Source: Saccharum officinarum
Lineage: Eukaryota; Streptophyta; Magnoliopsida; Poales; Poaceae
DNA: 64,000 nucleotides
Reading direction: 5' to 3'
NCBI GenBank assembly: GCA_020631735.1
Contig: CM036158.1
Location: 84,021,914 to 84,085,913 of the forward strand
Shown here piece after piece: positions 1-11,493 of this stretch. Positions within the stretch are counted from its first letter, which is position 1. Every line of letters starts with the position of its first letter. The position numbers and the translations under genes were made by a program. Below the pieces are notes generated by a model. The model was not told the DNA's origin and searched no databases. It saw only the letters and a program-made list of their open reading frames with translations.

Positions 1-870
1 ATGAAAATCAAACGATTCTTAATTTCATAAAGAATATAGTGTTAACCACACTTATTTTATTAGCGAATGGATGCAAGTAATGTGAGGTTATTTGGTTGCC
101 CTGCGCCACGCTTAAACTTTCGTAGCCATCACAAAAAGTAGTCATTCTTTGTTTATTGCATTAAGTTCAACACGTCACACAAAACGGTTGCATTTCTTGT
201 GCACACTCTGACGTGAATTTTTGCCACTACTCCTACGGCTTGGCAGATGCGAATGACAATCAAGCATGTTTTTGTTCTCACCTAACCTAAGATAAAAGTT
301 GGTGCTTTCAATTCTATAAGAAATATGTTATGGTTACGTGAGGGGTAATTATTTGGCGCCAAACGGCAATAAGTAAAACATATTTGCATGGTAGCATATA
401 TAAGATTTTATTAATTATATCATTGTTAAAACTTTTTTTTGACAACTCACTGTTAAAACTTTGAGATGGCCTAAACACCAACCGTTACATGTATTTTTCT
501 TACTAAAGTTGCCTTCACAACATTGATTTTTGTGTCAGCAATATACTACCTTTGGTTTCACAAAAGTTTACACCAAAATTCCTTTGGTTTCGAAGGAAAA
601 GGAACAAAGCATTAATTGAGCCTAGAAAGACTATCAAATTGGCAACGTACTCTCAAACCAAGGCTCACGGTGAACGTGACAAAAATGGCCACCAAGAGCG
701 TGAGCTTCGCCTTGGCGATCGCAGTTGCAGAAACCGCCGTGTCAGTTGTCAATCCTCACGCGAACGTTGCATCGCTGCATCATGACACGGAGAAACAGTT
801 TTTTTTTAGCAGAAGACAGGGAGAAACAGCTGGATGGAGAATCACAATCTCAGAGCAAAAGCTGTTTTTT
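1..870. other. Intergenic sequence, no gene seen
   Basis: AT-rich sequence with short open frames that show no recognisable domain or biased codon use. I see no splice-framed exon, RNA gene or clear transposon end. The stretch 550-600 is rich in 'tttggtttc' repeats. It is most likely old intergenic repeat material. Confidence 0.5.
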
Positions 871-1711
871 AAAATCCATTTTACCTCCCTAAATTATTCT
901 TGAAGTTTAATTTTCTTCCCTGAACTCGAAAACCACGTAAACTATCTTCCTCAACTTTTAAAACGGTTAGGTAGTTTTAAAGACGGTTTTATTTTTTTCT
1001 TTTTTTTATTTTGGCTAAAAATTTTAAAAATCATAGTAAATCATAAAAAAATCATAAAATGTAAAATCCAATTTTTTTTGACTCCACATGAGTAGATCTA
1101 CATAGTAAACATATAATATGATATGTTTTAGTACAAATTTTTTGTTGTAGCTTTAGATTTATACTTTTCTGTAATTAATTTACAGCTGCAGTTCTATGGT
1201 CCAATCGTGGTAAATTTTTTTGGTGATCTAATTATTGTATGTTTTAACTATAGTAAAAATTTCATACTCGTTTATATTTTTACACACTTTTAACTATTTT
1301 AAAACTATTTAACAAGCATAAAATTAAATAAATCTATAACTTAGTTATACATGATCCAATGAACATGAAATTTTTACTACAATTCAATAATATAATAATT
1401 AGCTCACCATAAAATTTTCACCATAATTAGACCATAGAAACTACAACTTTGAATTAATTACAGAAAAGTATAGATATAAAGCTACAACAAAAACTTTGTA
1501 CTAAAACATACCATGTTATATATTCACTTTGTAGATTTACTCATGTGGAGTCAAAAAAAATTGGATTTTCCATTTTATAACACCTTTGAAAACTGCCTAT
1601 AACCGGGTCATGGAGGTAAAATGAACGTTTTTAAAAAGTTAAAGAAGGTGATTTACCAGATTTTAGAGTTCAGGAGACAAACTAGACTTTAAGAATAGTT
1701 CAGGGATGTAA
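871..1711. mobile_element. Long-TIR fold-back element, Mutator-like, copy 1
   Basis: The two halves are imperfect inverted copies. The left arm (about 871-1200) carries 'ttttacctccct', 'ccctgaactc' and 'aaatcatagtaaatcat'. The right arm (about 1430-1711) carries their reverse complements, ending in 'cagggatgtaaaat'. There is no coding capacity, so this is a non-autonomous element. It shares its internal sequence with the element that follows. The outer ends are approximate because no clean target duplication is visible. Confidence 0.6.
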
Positions 1712-1720
1712 AATAAACTT

Positions 1721-4700
1721 GGAAAAAGTCCACTTTAGGAACCTTAACTTTCGTGAAAGTTTACTTTAGGTCCCTGATGAAGGGTCGAGATGGCGGACTA
1801 GAGGGGGGTGAATAGTCCTTTCTAAAACTTAAACGTGTTGGCTAACCAAAACAAATGCGGAATTAAACTTATCGGTCTAGCCAAGACTACACCCCTCTAA
1901 CTAAGTTCACAAGCACCTCATAAAAATCCTAATTAAGCAACTAAGGTGCTTTCCTTAGCAAGAGCTCTCCTATTTAATTCTAGAGCAAGGTCGCACAAAC
2001 CTATGCACTAGTACTTTGCAAGCAAGAGGGAGCTCCTACACAATTCTAGTAAGCAAAGCGCACAAAGCCTAAGCTCACTAGCAATGCTCAATAACAAGGC
2101 AACTAATGCCAAATTAGAGAGCGCAAAACACTTAGCTACACAAACTAAGCAATGTGACTAACAAGGTTACACAAACCAAAAAAGCCACGCAAAGGGGATA
2201 CTTCTAGCTACACAAGCAAGAAGATATCTAGCTAGCTACACAAGCACAACTAGAACAAGAGCAACTACACAAGCACAAGTATTATGAAAGTAAATACAAG
2301 CTTGTGTTGTACGAAAGCAAACCACCGAGAAGAGTAGACAATGTTGACACGGTGATTTTCTCCCGAGGTTCACTTGGTTGCCACCAAGCTACGTCCCCGT
2401 TGTGTCGACCAACACTTTGTGGTTCGGCGGCTAATCGGTCACACACCGAGACTCTCAAAAGGCACCCCAAGAACCCACCATAAAGTGTGGTAGCTCAATG
2501 ACACGCTCAACTAGAGTTCTCTTCGCGATCCCCGCGGGGTGAGCACAATCCCCCTCACAAAGCTTCTCCGGAGCCTCGCACAATCTTCTTGCGAGCTTCG
2601 ACGGAGCCACAAGCCACCAAGCCGTCTAGGAGGTGGCAACCTCCAAGAGTAACAAGCACCACCGGCTTGCAACACGATCACCTAGTGCCACACGATGCAA
2701 TCTCTCAAAGCAACGCACTAGAATCGCTCTCTCACTCGATCCGATGAACACTATCAAGCATGAGTGAGTTAGAGGGCTCCCAAGCACTATCACACAAGTC
2801 ACAAAGACTACAGTGTGCTTCGCTACCAGCCACGGCCGGCCAATGCATCTATTTATAACCCCACGAACAAATAGAGCTGTTACCCCTTCACTGGGCAGAT
2901 TTCGGGACGACCGAACGCGCTGGTCGTAACTGATCGGACGCGCTCAGCCGCGTCCGATCCTCCAACGGTCACTGCGCCAACGGTCAAACCCTATGACCGG
3001 ACGCGCTTCTCATAACGACCGGACGCGCCGGTCCCGATGACCGGATGCGCCTGTCGAACGACCGGACGTGCCGATCGCACTGACCCACGCGCCCGCGACG
3101 CAACGACCGGACGTGCTCCTTGCGATGACCGGACGCGACAGTGCCCGCGTCCGGTTAGAGTCCAGTAAGCTCCTTCAACGATCGGACGCGTCCGATCATG
3201 TGTGACCGGACGCGCCGCGCGTCCGATCATCCTTGCGTTCTGCAGATCTTTCTGGGTGCATGACCGGACGCGCCGGTCCCGCGAGTGACCGGACGCGCCG
3301 GTCTCGCGAGTGACCGGACGCGCCGGTTACAAACCCTAACACCCGCGTCTGCGCTGTACTAACTGGACGCGTCCGGTCATACCATGACCGCGTCCGGTCA
3401 CCTCTGTGACCTCCGTTCGCCTCCGTTTCTTTTTCGACTTTCGGCGTAGTGGAAAATAGGCTTTTCAACTCCTCGAAAACGCCTGAATCCCGCGCTCGCA
3501 AGCTCGGCGGGAGGGAGAGAGGAACCCAAACCCTCTCTACCGCTCAAACTCCAACGCCTTCGCAAATGTGCCAACACCAACAAGTGAACACCACCTTTGT
3601 GCACGTGTGTTAGCATTTTCACAAACATTTTACCGAAGGAGTTAACCACTCAACTTGCCACGCCACTCGATCCTAGCAACGATGCATAGTTAGATCACAC
3701 GAGTGGCACTAGATGACCGATATGCAAACAAGTTTGCCCCTCTTAATAGTACGGTCATCTATCCTAAACCCGGTCATAAACTTCTTTACACACCTATGAC
3801 CGGTGAAATGGAAATACCCTAGGTTATACCTTTGCCTTGCGCATTCCATTCCATCTCCATTGATGTTGATGCAACACATGCACCAACCAATCATCAAATG
3901 ATATGATCCACTTCATATCATCACATGACCGTATTGGTTCATTGATCTTGACCTCACTTGCTCTTCACCGTTGCCTCGGTCCTTCGGCGCCAAGCCATCA
4001 CACAACTTGCCCTTCACCCTAGCAACCGGTCCATCAAGCCAAGCCTCATCTTGATCTTCTCCACCTTGGTCACATGACTCCATGTCATGTCTCATATGCA
4101 ATGAGCTCCTTCATGACACCATCACATGTGGACTAATCTCCTGTATATCTCACATAACCACATATTAGTCCACCTAAGTTGTCACTCAATTACCAAAACC
4201 AAACAAGGACCTTTCAGCTGAACTCCAAAACTAGGCAAAATACATCACTCAACTTTTTAAACCGTTCATATTACATCTCTGAGTGGTTTTTGGACGGCGG
4301 TTTTGCTACAGTAAAAGTGGTTGCTACAGTGACTGTGGTTTTGTCTTTTTCTTTTTATTTATTTCGGCTGAATATTTGAAAAATCATAGTAAATCACAAA
4401 AAAATCATAAAATGGAAATCCAATTTTGTTGGACTTCACATGAGTAGATCTACACAGTGAATATATAATATGGTATGCTTTAGTACATACTTTTTACTTT
4501 TATTTATTTCGGCTGTATCTTTGAAAAAACATAGTAAATCACAGAAAAATCATAAAATGAAAAATCCAATTCTGTTGGACTTCACATGAGTAGGTGTACA
4601 CAGTGAACATATAATATGATATGCTTTAGTCCAACAAAATAATTATAGAAGCTGCAACTATGAATTATTTTAATTAATTACATAAAAGCATAGATCTAAA

Positions 4701-5166
4701 GCTACAACAAAAACTTTGTACTAAAGCAAACCATATTATATGTTCAATGTATAGAACTACCCATGTGGAGTCCAACAAAATTGGATTTTTCATTTTATGA
4801 TTTTTCTGTGATTTACTATGATTTTTCAAATATTCAGCTGAAATAAATAAAGCAAAAACTTTGTACTAAAGCATATCATATTATATATTCACTGTGTAGA
4901 TCTACTTATTTGAAGTCCAACAAAATTAGATTTTCTATTTTATGATTTTTTTGTGATTTACTATGAGTTTTTAAAGATTCAGCTGAAATAAATAAAAAGA
5001 AAAAGACAAAATCACCGTCACTGTAGCAAAACAGCTGTCCAAAACTGCTCAGGGACGTAATATGAACGGTTTTAAAAGGTGAGGGACATGTTTTGCCCAG
5101 TTTTGGAATCCAAGGATTTAAAGTAGACTTTCGTGAAAGTTGAAGGGCCTAAAGTGGACTTTTTCC
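1721..5166. mobile_element. Mutator-like (MULE/foldback) element, copy 2, split by a solo LTR
   Basis: A perfect 19-bp terminal inverted repeat, GGAAAAAGTCCACTTTAGG, is present at 1721-1739 and inverted at 5148-5166. Flanking 9-mers AATAAACTT (1712-1720) and AATAGACTT (5167-5175) differ by one base, and a 9-bp target duplication fits the Mutator superfamily. Leaving out the inserted LTR (1778-4216) the element is about 1 kb and almost wholly palindromic. The arm motif 'aaatcatagtaaatcac...ccaatt' occurs twice forward (about 4377-4500 and 4515-4640) and twice inverted (about 4680-4830 and 4860-4990). No transposase is present. Confidence 0.75.
1778..4216 (-). mobile_element. Solo LTR of Copia family A
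   Basis: The segment starts TGAAGGGTCGAGATGG and ends ACAAGGACCTTTCA, matching the LTRs of element A at 11494-13951 and 19250-21684 along its whole length. Flanking 5-mers are CCTGA (1773-1777) and GCTGA (4217-4221), a target duplication with one mismatch. No internal domain follows, so the copy is a product of recombination between LTRs. Read on the minus strand it has the GACCGGACGCG array (about 2905-3410) upstream of a TATA box near 2855. Open frames inside it are not genes. Confidence 0.9.
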
Positions 5167-5213
5167 AATAGACTTTTTCCTTTTTTTTCTTCCCTTTCCT
5201 CTTTTCTGCAACT

Positions 5214-5413
5214 TGGGCCGAATTGCAGATCGAAAGCCCAGATCAAGCGATCACCACCACCGGATCCAGGCCCAGCCCAACATCCCGTCACACCCCACAG
5301 CAAAACCCTAGAGAGGCCTCATCAACGGCTCCCGCTCCCCCGTCCGACATCCAACGGCGGACGCATCAGACGCCTGCCTTATAAGACCACGCCATTCCCA
5401 GCTCCTAGGGTTT
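5214..5413 (+). promoter_or_regulatory. RPL27A promoter: site II elements, telo-boxes, TATA box
   Basis: Four site II (TGGGCY) elements are visible: TGGGCC at 5214-5219 and, inverted, at 5235-5240, 5269-5274 and 5274-5279. A telo-box AAACCCTAG lies at 5303-5311 and an inverted TAGGGTTT at 5406-5413. A TATA-like TTATAAG is at 5379-5385. Site II plus telo-box is the classic promoter arrangement of plant ribosomal protein and other growth-linked genes, bound by TCP factors and telo-box proteins. The array begins only about 50 bp after the end of the upstream MULE. Confidence 0.8.
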
Positions 5414-5491
5414 CCTCCGCCACTCCCTCCCCCGCCTCCACTACTCCCCCTCCCAAAGCGCTGCCCAGGTAAGTCGGCGGCGGCGGCGGCG

Positions 5492-5602
5492 ATGACGACG
5501 CGCTTCAAGAAGAACCGCAAGAAGCGCGGCCACGTGTCCGCCGGCCACGGCCGTATCGGCAAGCACCGGAAGCACCCGGGAGGTCGCGGTAACGCCGGTG
5601 GC

Positions 5603-5640
<38 letters not shown>

Positions 5641-5668
5641 TGGCTACTTCGGCAAGGTCGGCATGCGC

Positions 5669-5704
<36 letters not shown>

Positions 5705-5929
5705 GCGGTCAACATCGAGCGCCTCTGGTCGATGGTGCCTGCCGACAAGGCGGCGGAGGCCGGCGGCGACAAGGCCCCGCAGATCGACGTCACGCAGTTC
5801 GGCTACTTCAAGGTGCTCGGGAAGGGGGTGCTGCCGCCCAAACCCATCGTCGTCAAGGCCAAGCTCATCTCCAAGGTCGCCGAGAAGAAGATCAAGGCCG
5901 CCGGCGGCGCCGTCGTGCTCACCGCCTAG
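5492..5929 (+). CDS. RPL27A: 60S ribosomal protein L27A (uL15 family)
   Basis: An intact, intronless 145-residue frame from ATG to TAG, the usual length for plant L27A. The basic N-terminus ([20 protein letters not shown]) and the Gly/His-rich stretch [18 protein letters not shown] are the RNA-binding hallmark of this family; [11 protein letters not shown] and [20 protein letters not shown] follow. The protein is a structural part of the large cytosolic ribosomal subunit, near the peptidyl-transferase and E-site region. The start is fixed by the family N-terminus. Codon use is strongly GC-rich, unlike the AT-rich flanks, as expected for a highly expressed grass gene. A consensus splice donor (CAG/GTAAGT) lies in the leader just upstream. 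Confidence 0.97.
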
Positions 5930-6300
5930 GTTTCAGTACTTGTTCGCCTCTTGGTTTTGAGATCTACATCTGAACTAGTAGTGCTTTCCTGTCTCAGCTA
6001 TTTGTGTTAAGAAGACTTGTAGTTTTTAAATCTGTTGCTGCTGCCTGTTGTTACAGGGCTTATGAGGATTTTGATGCAAGTTCATATCAAATATTTCAGA
6101 TATATTAAAGCTATCTGTGCTACCAATTGTTCTACTTTCATCCGTGCAATTGATTTATGATGCATGTCGTGGGATCTTCGGTGTTATGAAATTCGTAACT
6201 GTGTTTGCGTTACAAGATTGTTAGAAATGATGTGAAATACGTGTTTTGTTGAACCTTGGGCTGTAGATTGTTCTCTGTTCATTAGAGACTAATAAACTCG
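5930..6300 (+). other. RPL27A 3' untranslated region with poly(A) signal
   Basis: Sequence after the stop codon is T-rich and non-coding. A canonical AATAAA lies at 6291-6296, about 360 bases after the stop, a plausible poly(A) signal. The T/G-rich stretches before it fit a plant far-upstream element. Confidence 0.55.
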
Positions 6301-6740
6301 ATGCAATTCTGTGTTGCGCCGCGACTTATATTTTCATGTCTTGGAAGTCTTAGTTTTAGTGATGCCTGTAGCCTTAGGCTTTGTAAATGTGTAGTGTGCC
6401 TTGAATAATTTCACTGGTAGTATACTGTTGCATGAGATATTTTTATGCCCTGATTTGGTAGCCTTAGAGTCTCTAGCATTGATTCGACGGCAAATGCAAC
6501 ATCACTGTTTACCGTTGTGTTGCATTTTGGTAATGCTGGACTCTTTCCTTGTTAGTAAGTGTCGAAGCCCCTGCTTGGTGAGACAGTGTGCGTTGGGATT
6601 TTTGCATTTAGCAATGCAAGTTCATATGAAATGTTTCAGATATATTGATTCTATGATTGCTGTCATCGTGGTGTGATTTGTTTCTTCCGTGTAAATGATC
6701 ATGGGTGATTTGTTTCTTCTGTGTAAATGGTCATTGTTGC
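6073..6740 (+). repeat. Local duplication of RPL27A 3' flank
   Basis: The 43-bp block at 6073-6115 ('gcaagttcatat.aaat.tttcagatatatt') recurs at about 6613-6655 with few changes. Just after it, a block containing 'gatttgtttctt.tgtgtaaatg.tcat' is tandemly doubled at about 6675-6735. No protein is encoded; an ORF across 6401-6676 has no recognisable features. Confidence 0.6.
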
Positions 6741-6944
6741 ATTGTCTTTTGTATGATGGATTGGACTATTGGAGTGCAAGTCATAGAAGTTATAAACTTG
6801 TTTGCATTGTACGCACATGCTTAGAAACTAGGCCATGCTTAGTCAGCATGATAAATGAAATAAGCCTCAGCCCTCAGGTGCATTTCCTAGAGGTTTTATG
6901 AAAGTTACTAGTGTTTGTCCGGGATACTTTACTTTTGGTACTAA

Positions 6945-7187
6945 GGCCCTGTTTAGTTCCTAGATAATTTTGCAAAATTTTTCAGATTCTCCGTCACATC
7001 GAATCTTTAGACATATGCATGAAGCATTAAATATAGATAAAAAATAAAATTAATTACACAGTTTAGACGAAATGGACGAGACGAATCTTTTAAGCCTAAT
7101 TAGACTATGATTAGACAATATTTGTCAAATAACAACGAAAATAGCTACAGTGCTATTTTGCAAAATTTTTTACATCTAAACAAGCCC
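6945..7187. mobile_element. Tourist-like MITE (PIF/Harbinger)
   Basis: Terminal inverted repeats GGCCCTGTTTAG and CTAAACAAGCCC (10 of 12 paired) enclose 243 bp, flanked by TAA on both sides (6942-6944 and 7188-7190). Internal text ('cgagacgaatctttt.agcctaatta') is the common grass MITE core. Non-coding. Confidence 0.85.
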
Positions 7188-8132
7188 TAAACGTCTTTTG
7201 TGTATAAATCAGCAATACTGCATAATGCTAGTTTTGTGTTGCAACATTTGGCTTATTCCGTGTTTGTTGCTTCCTCAGATGAATCTGGTTGATGAAAAAT
7301 GCTCTTTTCTCATTTTCTGATAGTGTCATTCCAACCTATAAATTTCACATTGAAAATGTGTATTTTTGTGGATGCTTTTGTTGGTTGTGATCTTGTGGAT
7401 GGGTTTGAGTCACTGCTTCCAACTGTGATCTCGTCTTTCTTGCAATGGATTATAGTCGTTCCTCTTTATTGCGGTTGTAGCATATCATGGATGGCACTCC
7501 CTCATTTAACGATCTCATTCCCATGTCTCAATTCAAATCTCCGCTGATGAAGTGATGATCCCCTGTATTCTGGTAACTACCACCTTGCCGACTGCTGAGC
7601 ATATGGTCTTCGTTTATCATCCTGATCCGGTGATCCCTCTGTAGTTTGAATGTAAAATCTTACTGCAGGAACTTGTCCCCGCCCACCTCCATCTCCAAAT
7701 GTCTCCTTCCTGTGTTACTCTCGTACATACTCGTACATAATGCCTCACCTCCATCTCCGAATGTCTCTTCTCGTGTTACTCGTACATAATGCTCACCTCC
7801 ATCTCCAAATGTCTCTTGTTTGATGACGGCGTGGGCGGCATATAGGAGTGGTTAAGCAAGTCAGTGATGCTTAGCAGCTTTGGCTAGTCTTGGCTGGGCC
7901 CTACTCCACATGGGCCACGTTGCTTCAGAATGTGGCCGAACTACCTTAACCCTCCTCTCTGTTCTTCCCTGATGTGTCCATCATACGCCTGAACCAAATC
8001 CCTGGGTTTCTGCATTCCTGCAAAGATCTCCTCGATATTTCTCCTCTCGTCATCCTTTCTAATTATTTCCCACTGTAATTTGATCAGAAGTTGTCTGATG
8101 TTAGCCAAAGTTTGGGTCAGCTGCGTATCTTC
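7188..8132. other. Non-coding interval with a short minisatellite
   Basis: No supported gene. The block CACCTCCATCTCC.AATGTCTC plus 'gtgttactcgtacataatg' is repeated about three times between 7684 and 7815 with a 50-60 bp period. The rest is unique-looking non-coding sequence. Confidence 0.55.
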
Positions 8133-8135
8133 TTA

Positions 8136-8342
8136 GGATGTGTTTGGTCTATGGAGTCACCCCATGCATCATGAGTTCATCTCATGAATTTTGGGGAGAA
8201 CAACTCATTTCTCATGCATATACTAATTATTTATGTGAAATGAGGTGGTGATGGATCAACTCATTCCATTCCACAAACCAAATATAAAAAGTGAGGAGTG
8301 AAAAGATGATGAATCACCCTATTCCTCGAACCAAACACACCC
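8136..8342. mobile_element. MITE with TTA target duplication (PIF/Harbinger type)
   Basis: Ends GGATGTGTTTGGT and ACCAAACACACCC are inverted repeats (12 of 13), flanked by TTA at 8133-8135 and 8343-8345. The 207-bp body has the 'ctcatttctcatgcat' and 'ccattccacaaacca' text typical of grass MITEs. No coding capacity. Confidence 0.8.
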
Positions 8343-8345
8343 TTA

Positions 8346-9740
8346 ATGATTTGATACGTCCAGGTGTGAATGTAACGATAGTCCCATGGAAAACGCAAAG
8401 GCTTTTGATGGACATTTGAAGGCGTCCTCTTGATCTACAAGCTCCCAAAGATCACATATCTCAGCCATCTGTTTTTCAGCCGTAGATTGCAGCTCCGTGT
8501 GAGGTAGGTGATGCTTTGCTTGTTCGTCAGTTGCCTTGTTGATGCCGGTGGCTGCTTAGCAGCCATGTTCCCGGAAGGGAATAGGAACGTGGAATAGTTA
8601 TCGTTCACTGTCGTTGTTACGAGATTTCGGACCGGTTTTGTTACGAGATTTCGGACCAGTTTGGTCCGACTACGGTTCTAGTTCCATCGACAGCTTCGGC
8701 ACCGAAGTCGGAGGAGTTGAAACGAATGACACGACATAGAGAAGTGCTTCTTCTAGTCTACACCCATGGAAGAGGAGTCATAGCCATTTTCACTGTATGA
8801 AGGCGGAGTTGCTTTTTTGGGCTCCGGCCGAAGTGCTCCGGCTCCATTGACGGAGGTGCCCGTCCAGACGAGCCCTTAAACGGGCTCTCAATAAGTGGGT
8901 CGCACTTGCAGTTCCCCTGATTTTTCTAATGAATGAGTTTGAATGTTGAACCATTTTCAGTAGGGAAGATGGTTTCGATCTCTGCGCTCCGGTGGAATAA
9001 TATAATGCAAAACAACAATTTAAATGAATCATGAGCATGATTACGAACAATAAAATACTAATATTGGAAATAAATGAAAACCAATAACTCTAAATGACTA
9101 CTCACACATAAATTATATTTTTAGAAATACTTAGATTCTAGTTTATTTAAAATAAAATATTTATAAATTTAGAAAATAAACTAATTTTATTATTTTCGTT
9201 TAGAAAATATAGAAAATATTTAAAATCAGTGATCCATTTGGGTGTTTCCCCCTGCTGAATCACGCACGGTGGCTCCAAGAACTGACACGGTAAACGCTGA
9301 ACGGCACAGGCGCACACCGGCACCGGCACACCGCACACCGCAGTCATCCGTCACCCTCTCTCTGCAGCCTTGCTGAGCCGGCAACGCAAACCCTCCCCCG
9401 CACGCACAAGGAACCGAACCCGTGTGTGTCCCTCAGTCTTTGTCCGTTCCCAGTTCCCGCCGAGACGGTGGCCGTGCGGTGCGTCACACTTGGACGCTGG
9501 GGCCCACGTGCCAGGGAGATGTAGGCACGTTTTGCCATTTTGGGACGCGCTTCCTGCAGTCATGCCTGTGGGCGAACCGGGGCGTGGGTTCTACCCGTCG
9601 TTCTCATCCCGTTTCTACTAATCCGAGTGATGTCCTCATGCTGTTCTTCTCGGTTGCATTTTGCACGCAACACCATCTCGCATTCTTGCACAGGGCACCC
9701 TTGAATTGCTACAAAATATCAAGTTTTATAGAGCATATTT
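8346..9740. other. Non-coding interval before the Gypsy insertion
   Basis: No supported gene. A 26-bp unit (GTTACGAGATTTCGGACC plus flank) is tandemly doubled at about 8614-8664. The stretch 9060-9230 is very AT-rich. 9360-9600 is GC-rich with a G-box (CCCACGTGCC near 9502-9511) and could be an orphan promoter, but no gene follows because the Gypsy element is inserted at 9806. Confidence 0.5.
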
Positions 9741-9744
9741 TATA

Positions 9745-9800
9745 CCCCCCATTCTAAATTACAGGGCATTTTGACTCTTTTGATACATCTATTTTGCTAT
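9745..9800. mobile_element. Left part of a Stowaway-like MITE split by the Gypsy insertion
   Basis: 'acccccCATTCTAAATTAcagg' at 9745 resembles a Stowaway terminal repeat. A candidate right end, 'gaaaccgagagagta', lies at about 52078-52092 beyond the 42-kb insertion. The right end is degenerate, so this is tentative. Confidence 0.4.
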
Positions 9801-9805
9801 ATACC

Positions 9806-10853
9806 TGTCGGGTACCAAAACAAGGGGTACCCACAATCAACGATTAAGAAAGACAAACCCCTGAGAAAATCACGCCAAAGGCTTCACCCACGAAGGCGCA
9901 ACGAGCCAGAACAACGAGCGGAACGCCTCGACCAAGTTCCGACTCGCACGAGACTCGCTCGACAGGACACCTCGACCACCGAGAAATCTCCGACTCGCAC
10001 GACCCTGGGTCGAGCTGGTCGACCCACCTCACTCACCAACTCTGAGACAAAAGTCAAGCATTTAATGCGACCGCCAACCACTTCCTACCCCCATGGCTAC
10101 AGCGATAACTGGCATGGAGGCAGTACCAGTGTCAAATCTCACTTTTTACTGCCCATCCCGAGATGAGCGGTGAAAACCCATCACTGTACACGCCATGCCG
10201 AGCACTATTCCGCCACTGATCCCCCTCGAGGGAGAATACGATGAGTATTGTACCCCGAAATTCCTGGGACTCGGCCTTATCCGATCCCCGTCGACCCACC
10301 TCGACCCGGCCTCGACCAACCACCGGACAACACGGAAGCAAGGCTTGCATGCCACAGGATCCGAAGTCTTTTCACCGTCTCATCCTCTACGTCACCATGG
10401 TGTCCGGGGATGGCCGGCCATTCTCGGGGCACGTGCTACAGCGGCCTCCACAACGATCGATAAAACTTCACTTCCAAGGCATCTCCCGGCGTCTCTGCCT
10501 CCTCTTGACCCTATAAAAGGGCTGGCAGGGGACTCTATGAGGGAGGAGGGAGGAGAAGCAAAAAAACCAGTCACCATCCCACCGTAGAAGATCAACATCT
10601 CAAGCAATCTCCTTTGCACTCACTTTTTCTCTCCGAGACCTGGGATCGGCTCCCTCTCTCACAGCTTGTAACCCCTACACAAGCACTTAGGTGCAAGGAA
10701 ATACAATACTTCCCCCCGCTGGACGTAGGGCCTTCTTGTGCCCGAACCAGGATAAACCCCCCGTGTACTCTCCTTGCATCACCATCCAGATTAGGGACAC
10801 GCAACACTGATTCACTCGTTGGCTTAGGACCCTCACAGGACCAGACATCGACA
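9806..10853 (+). repeat. Gypsy 5' LTR
   Basis: Starts TGTCGGGTACCAAAACAAGG and ends GACATCGACA; aligned throughout with 50977-52033. A TATA box TATAAAAG at 10512-10519 marks the promoter, and the U3 sequence before it is rich in 'ctcgac' and 'gactcgc' motifs. The primer-binding site follows directly. Confidence 0.93.
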
Positions 10854-10854
10854 G

Positions 10855-10873
10855 TTGGCGCGCCAGGTAGGGG
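10855..10873 (+). other. Gypsy putative primer-binding site
   Basis: TTGGCGCGCCAGGTAGGGG starts one base after the 5' LTR, where the 3' end of a tRNA would anneal for minus-strand synthesis. I do not assign the tRNA species. Confidence 0.65.
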
Positions 10874-10912
10874 ACGCTACGTGCCAACATCGTTTTCCCG
10901 CCATTCTTCTAG

Positions 10913-11493
10913 ATGGCTAACCCCGAATATCCACTCCCATTGGCCACGGTGATCTGGTTTGGGAGCTTAGAGTTCATGTCTCTTGGCCATGGCTATGACA
11001 TGGTCCTCCTCCTACCTAGGCACCCGACCGACAGCAACCACGAGCTCTCCTAGCCTGGGGGAGCGTTGCGCCGGTACCGTCGCTCTCATTAGGCACGCGC
11101 CGCCAGGCGACGGCGTGCCCAGCGCAACCGCCGTCATCGCCTCATGGAGGGTGATGATATTCCCCGATCCGGTGCTTCTCAGTCAGACGCCGACATGGAT
11201 TTCCTCGCTGAGGATCTATGTAGGATGAGCTTGGCTGAGGGTAAGATGCCGACGGGGTGTCCCGTCGCTCCGCTGCCCAGTGCGGCGCTGCCACCAGCCA
11301 GTTCGATTGCTCCGGTACCGAGAACCACGCCCTCACTGGCATTCCCGTATGGACTAGACTCGGTTGCCCGGGCGTATGCTTCTTCTATAAGCACCATCAT
11401 GAGTGCTTACGAGGAACTCCTCGGACACCATCTACGTTCCACCCTTGACCTCGTCGCGTCCATGCCAGCTTCCGAGTACCTGGACTCCATGGA
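10913..11493 (+). pseudogene. Gypsy gag, N-terminal fragment (broken)
   Basis: The frame opens at ATG 10913 (MANPEYPLPLATV...) shortly after the primer site, as expected for gag of this lineage. It meets an in-frame TAG at 11051-11053. A later frame (from about 11144, MEGDDIPRSG...) looks like the continuing gag leader region, with an acidic, Ala/Pro-rich composition. The coding is cut at 11493 by element A, and the next piece lies at 21685. Gag would form the virus-like particle. No conserved capsid motif lies in this part. Confidence 0.6.

Noticed and set aside
552..903. Small open frames in the left flank
   Set aside because: No motif, no promoter or splice context, and most open only from non-ATG starts.
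2991..3649. Minus-strand open frames in the solo LTR array (similar ones at 12803-13237, 20536-20970, 35062-35478, 43465-43914)
   Set aside because: They arise from the GC-rich repeat array, recur in every LTR copy with frame changes, and show Arg/Pro/Gly-rich repetitive text with no domain.
5308..5677. Minus-strand open frames over RPL27A
   Set aside because: Shadows of the GC-rich RPL27A coding sequence; no codon pattern or homology-like motif.
6401..7547. Small open frames downstream of RPL27A
   Set aside because: Low-complexity, T-rich text with a duplicated untranslated segment; one spans no known domain.
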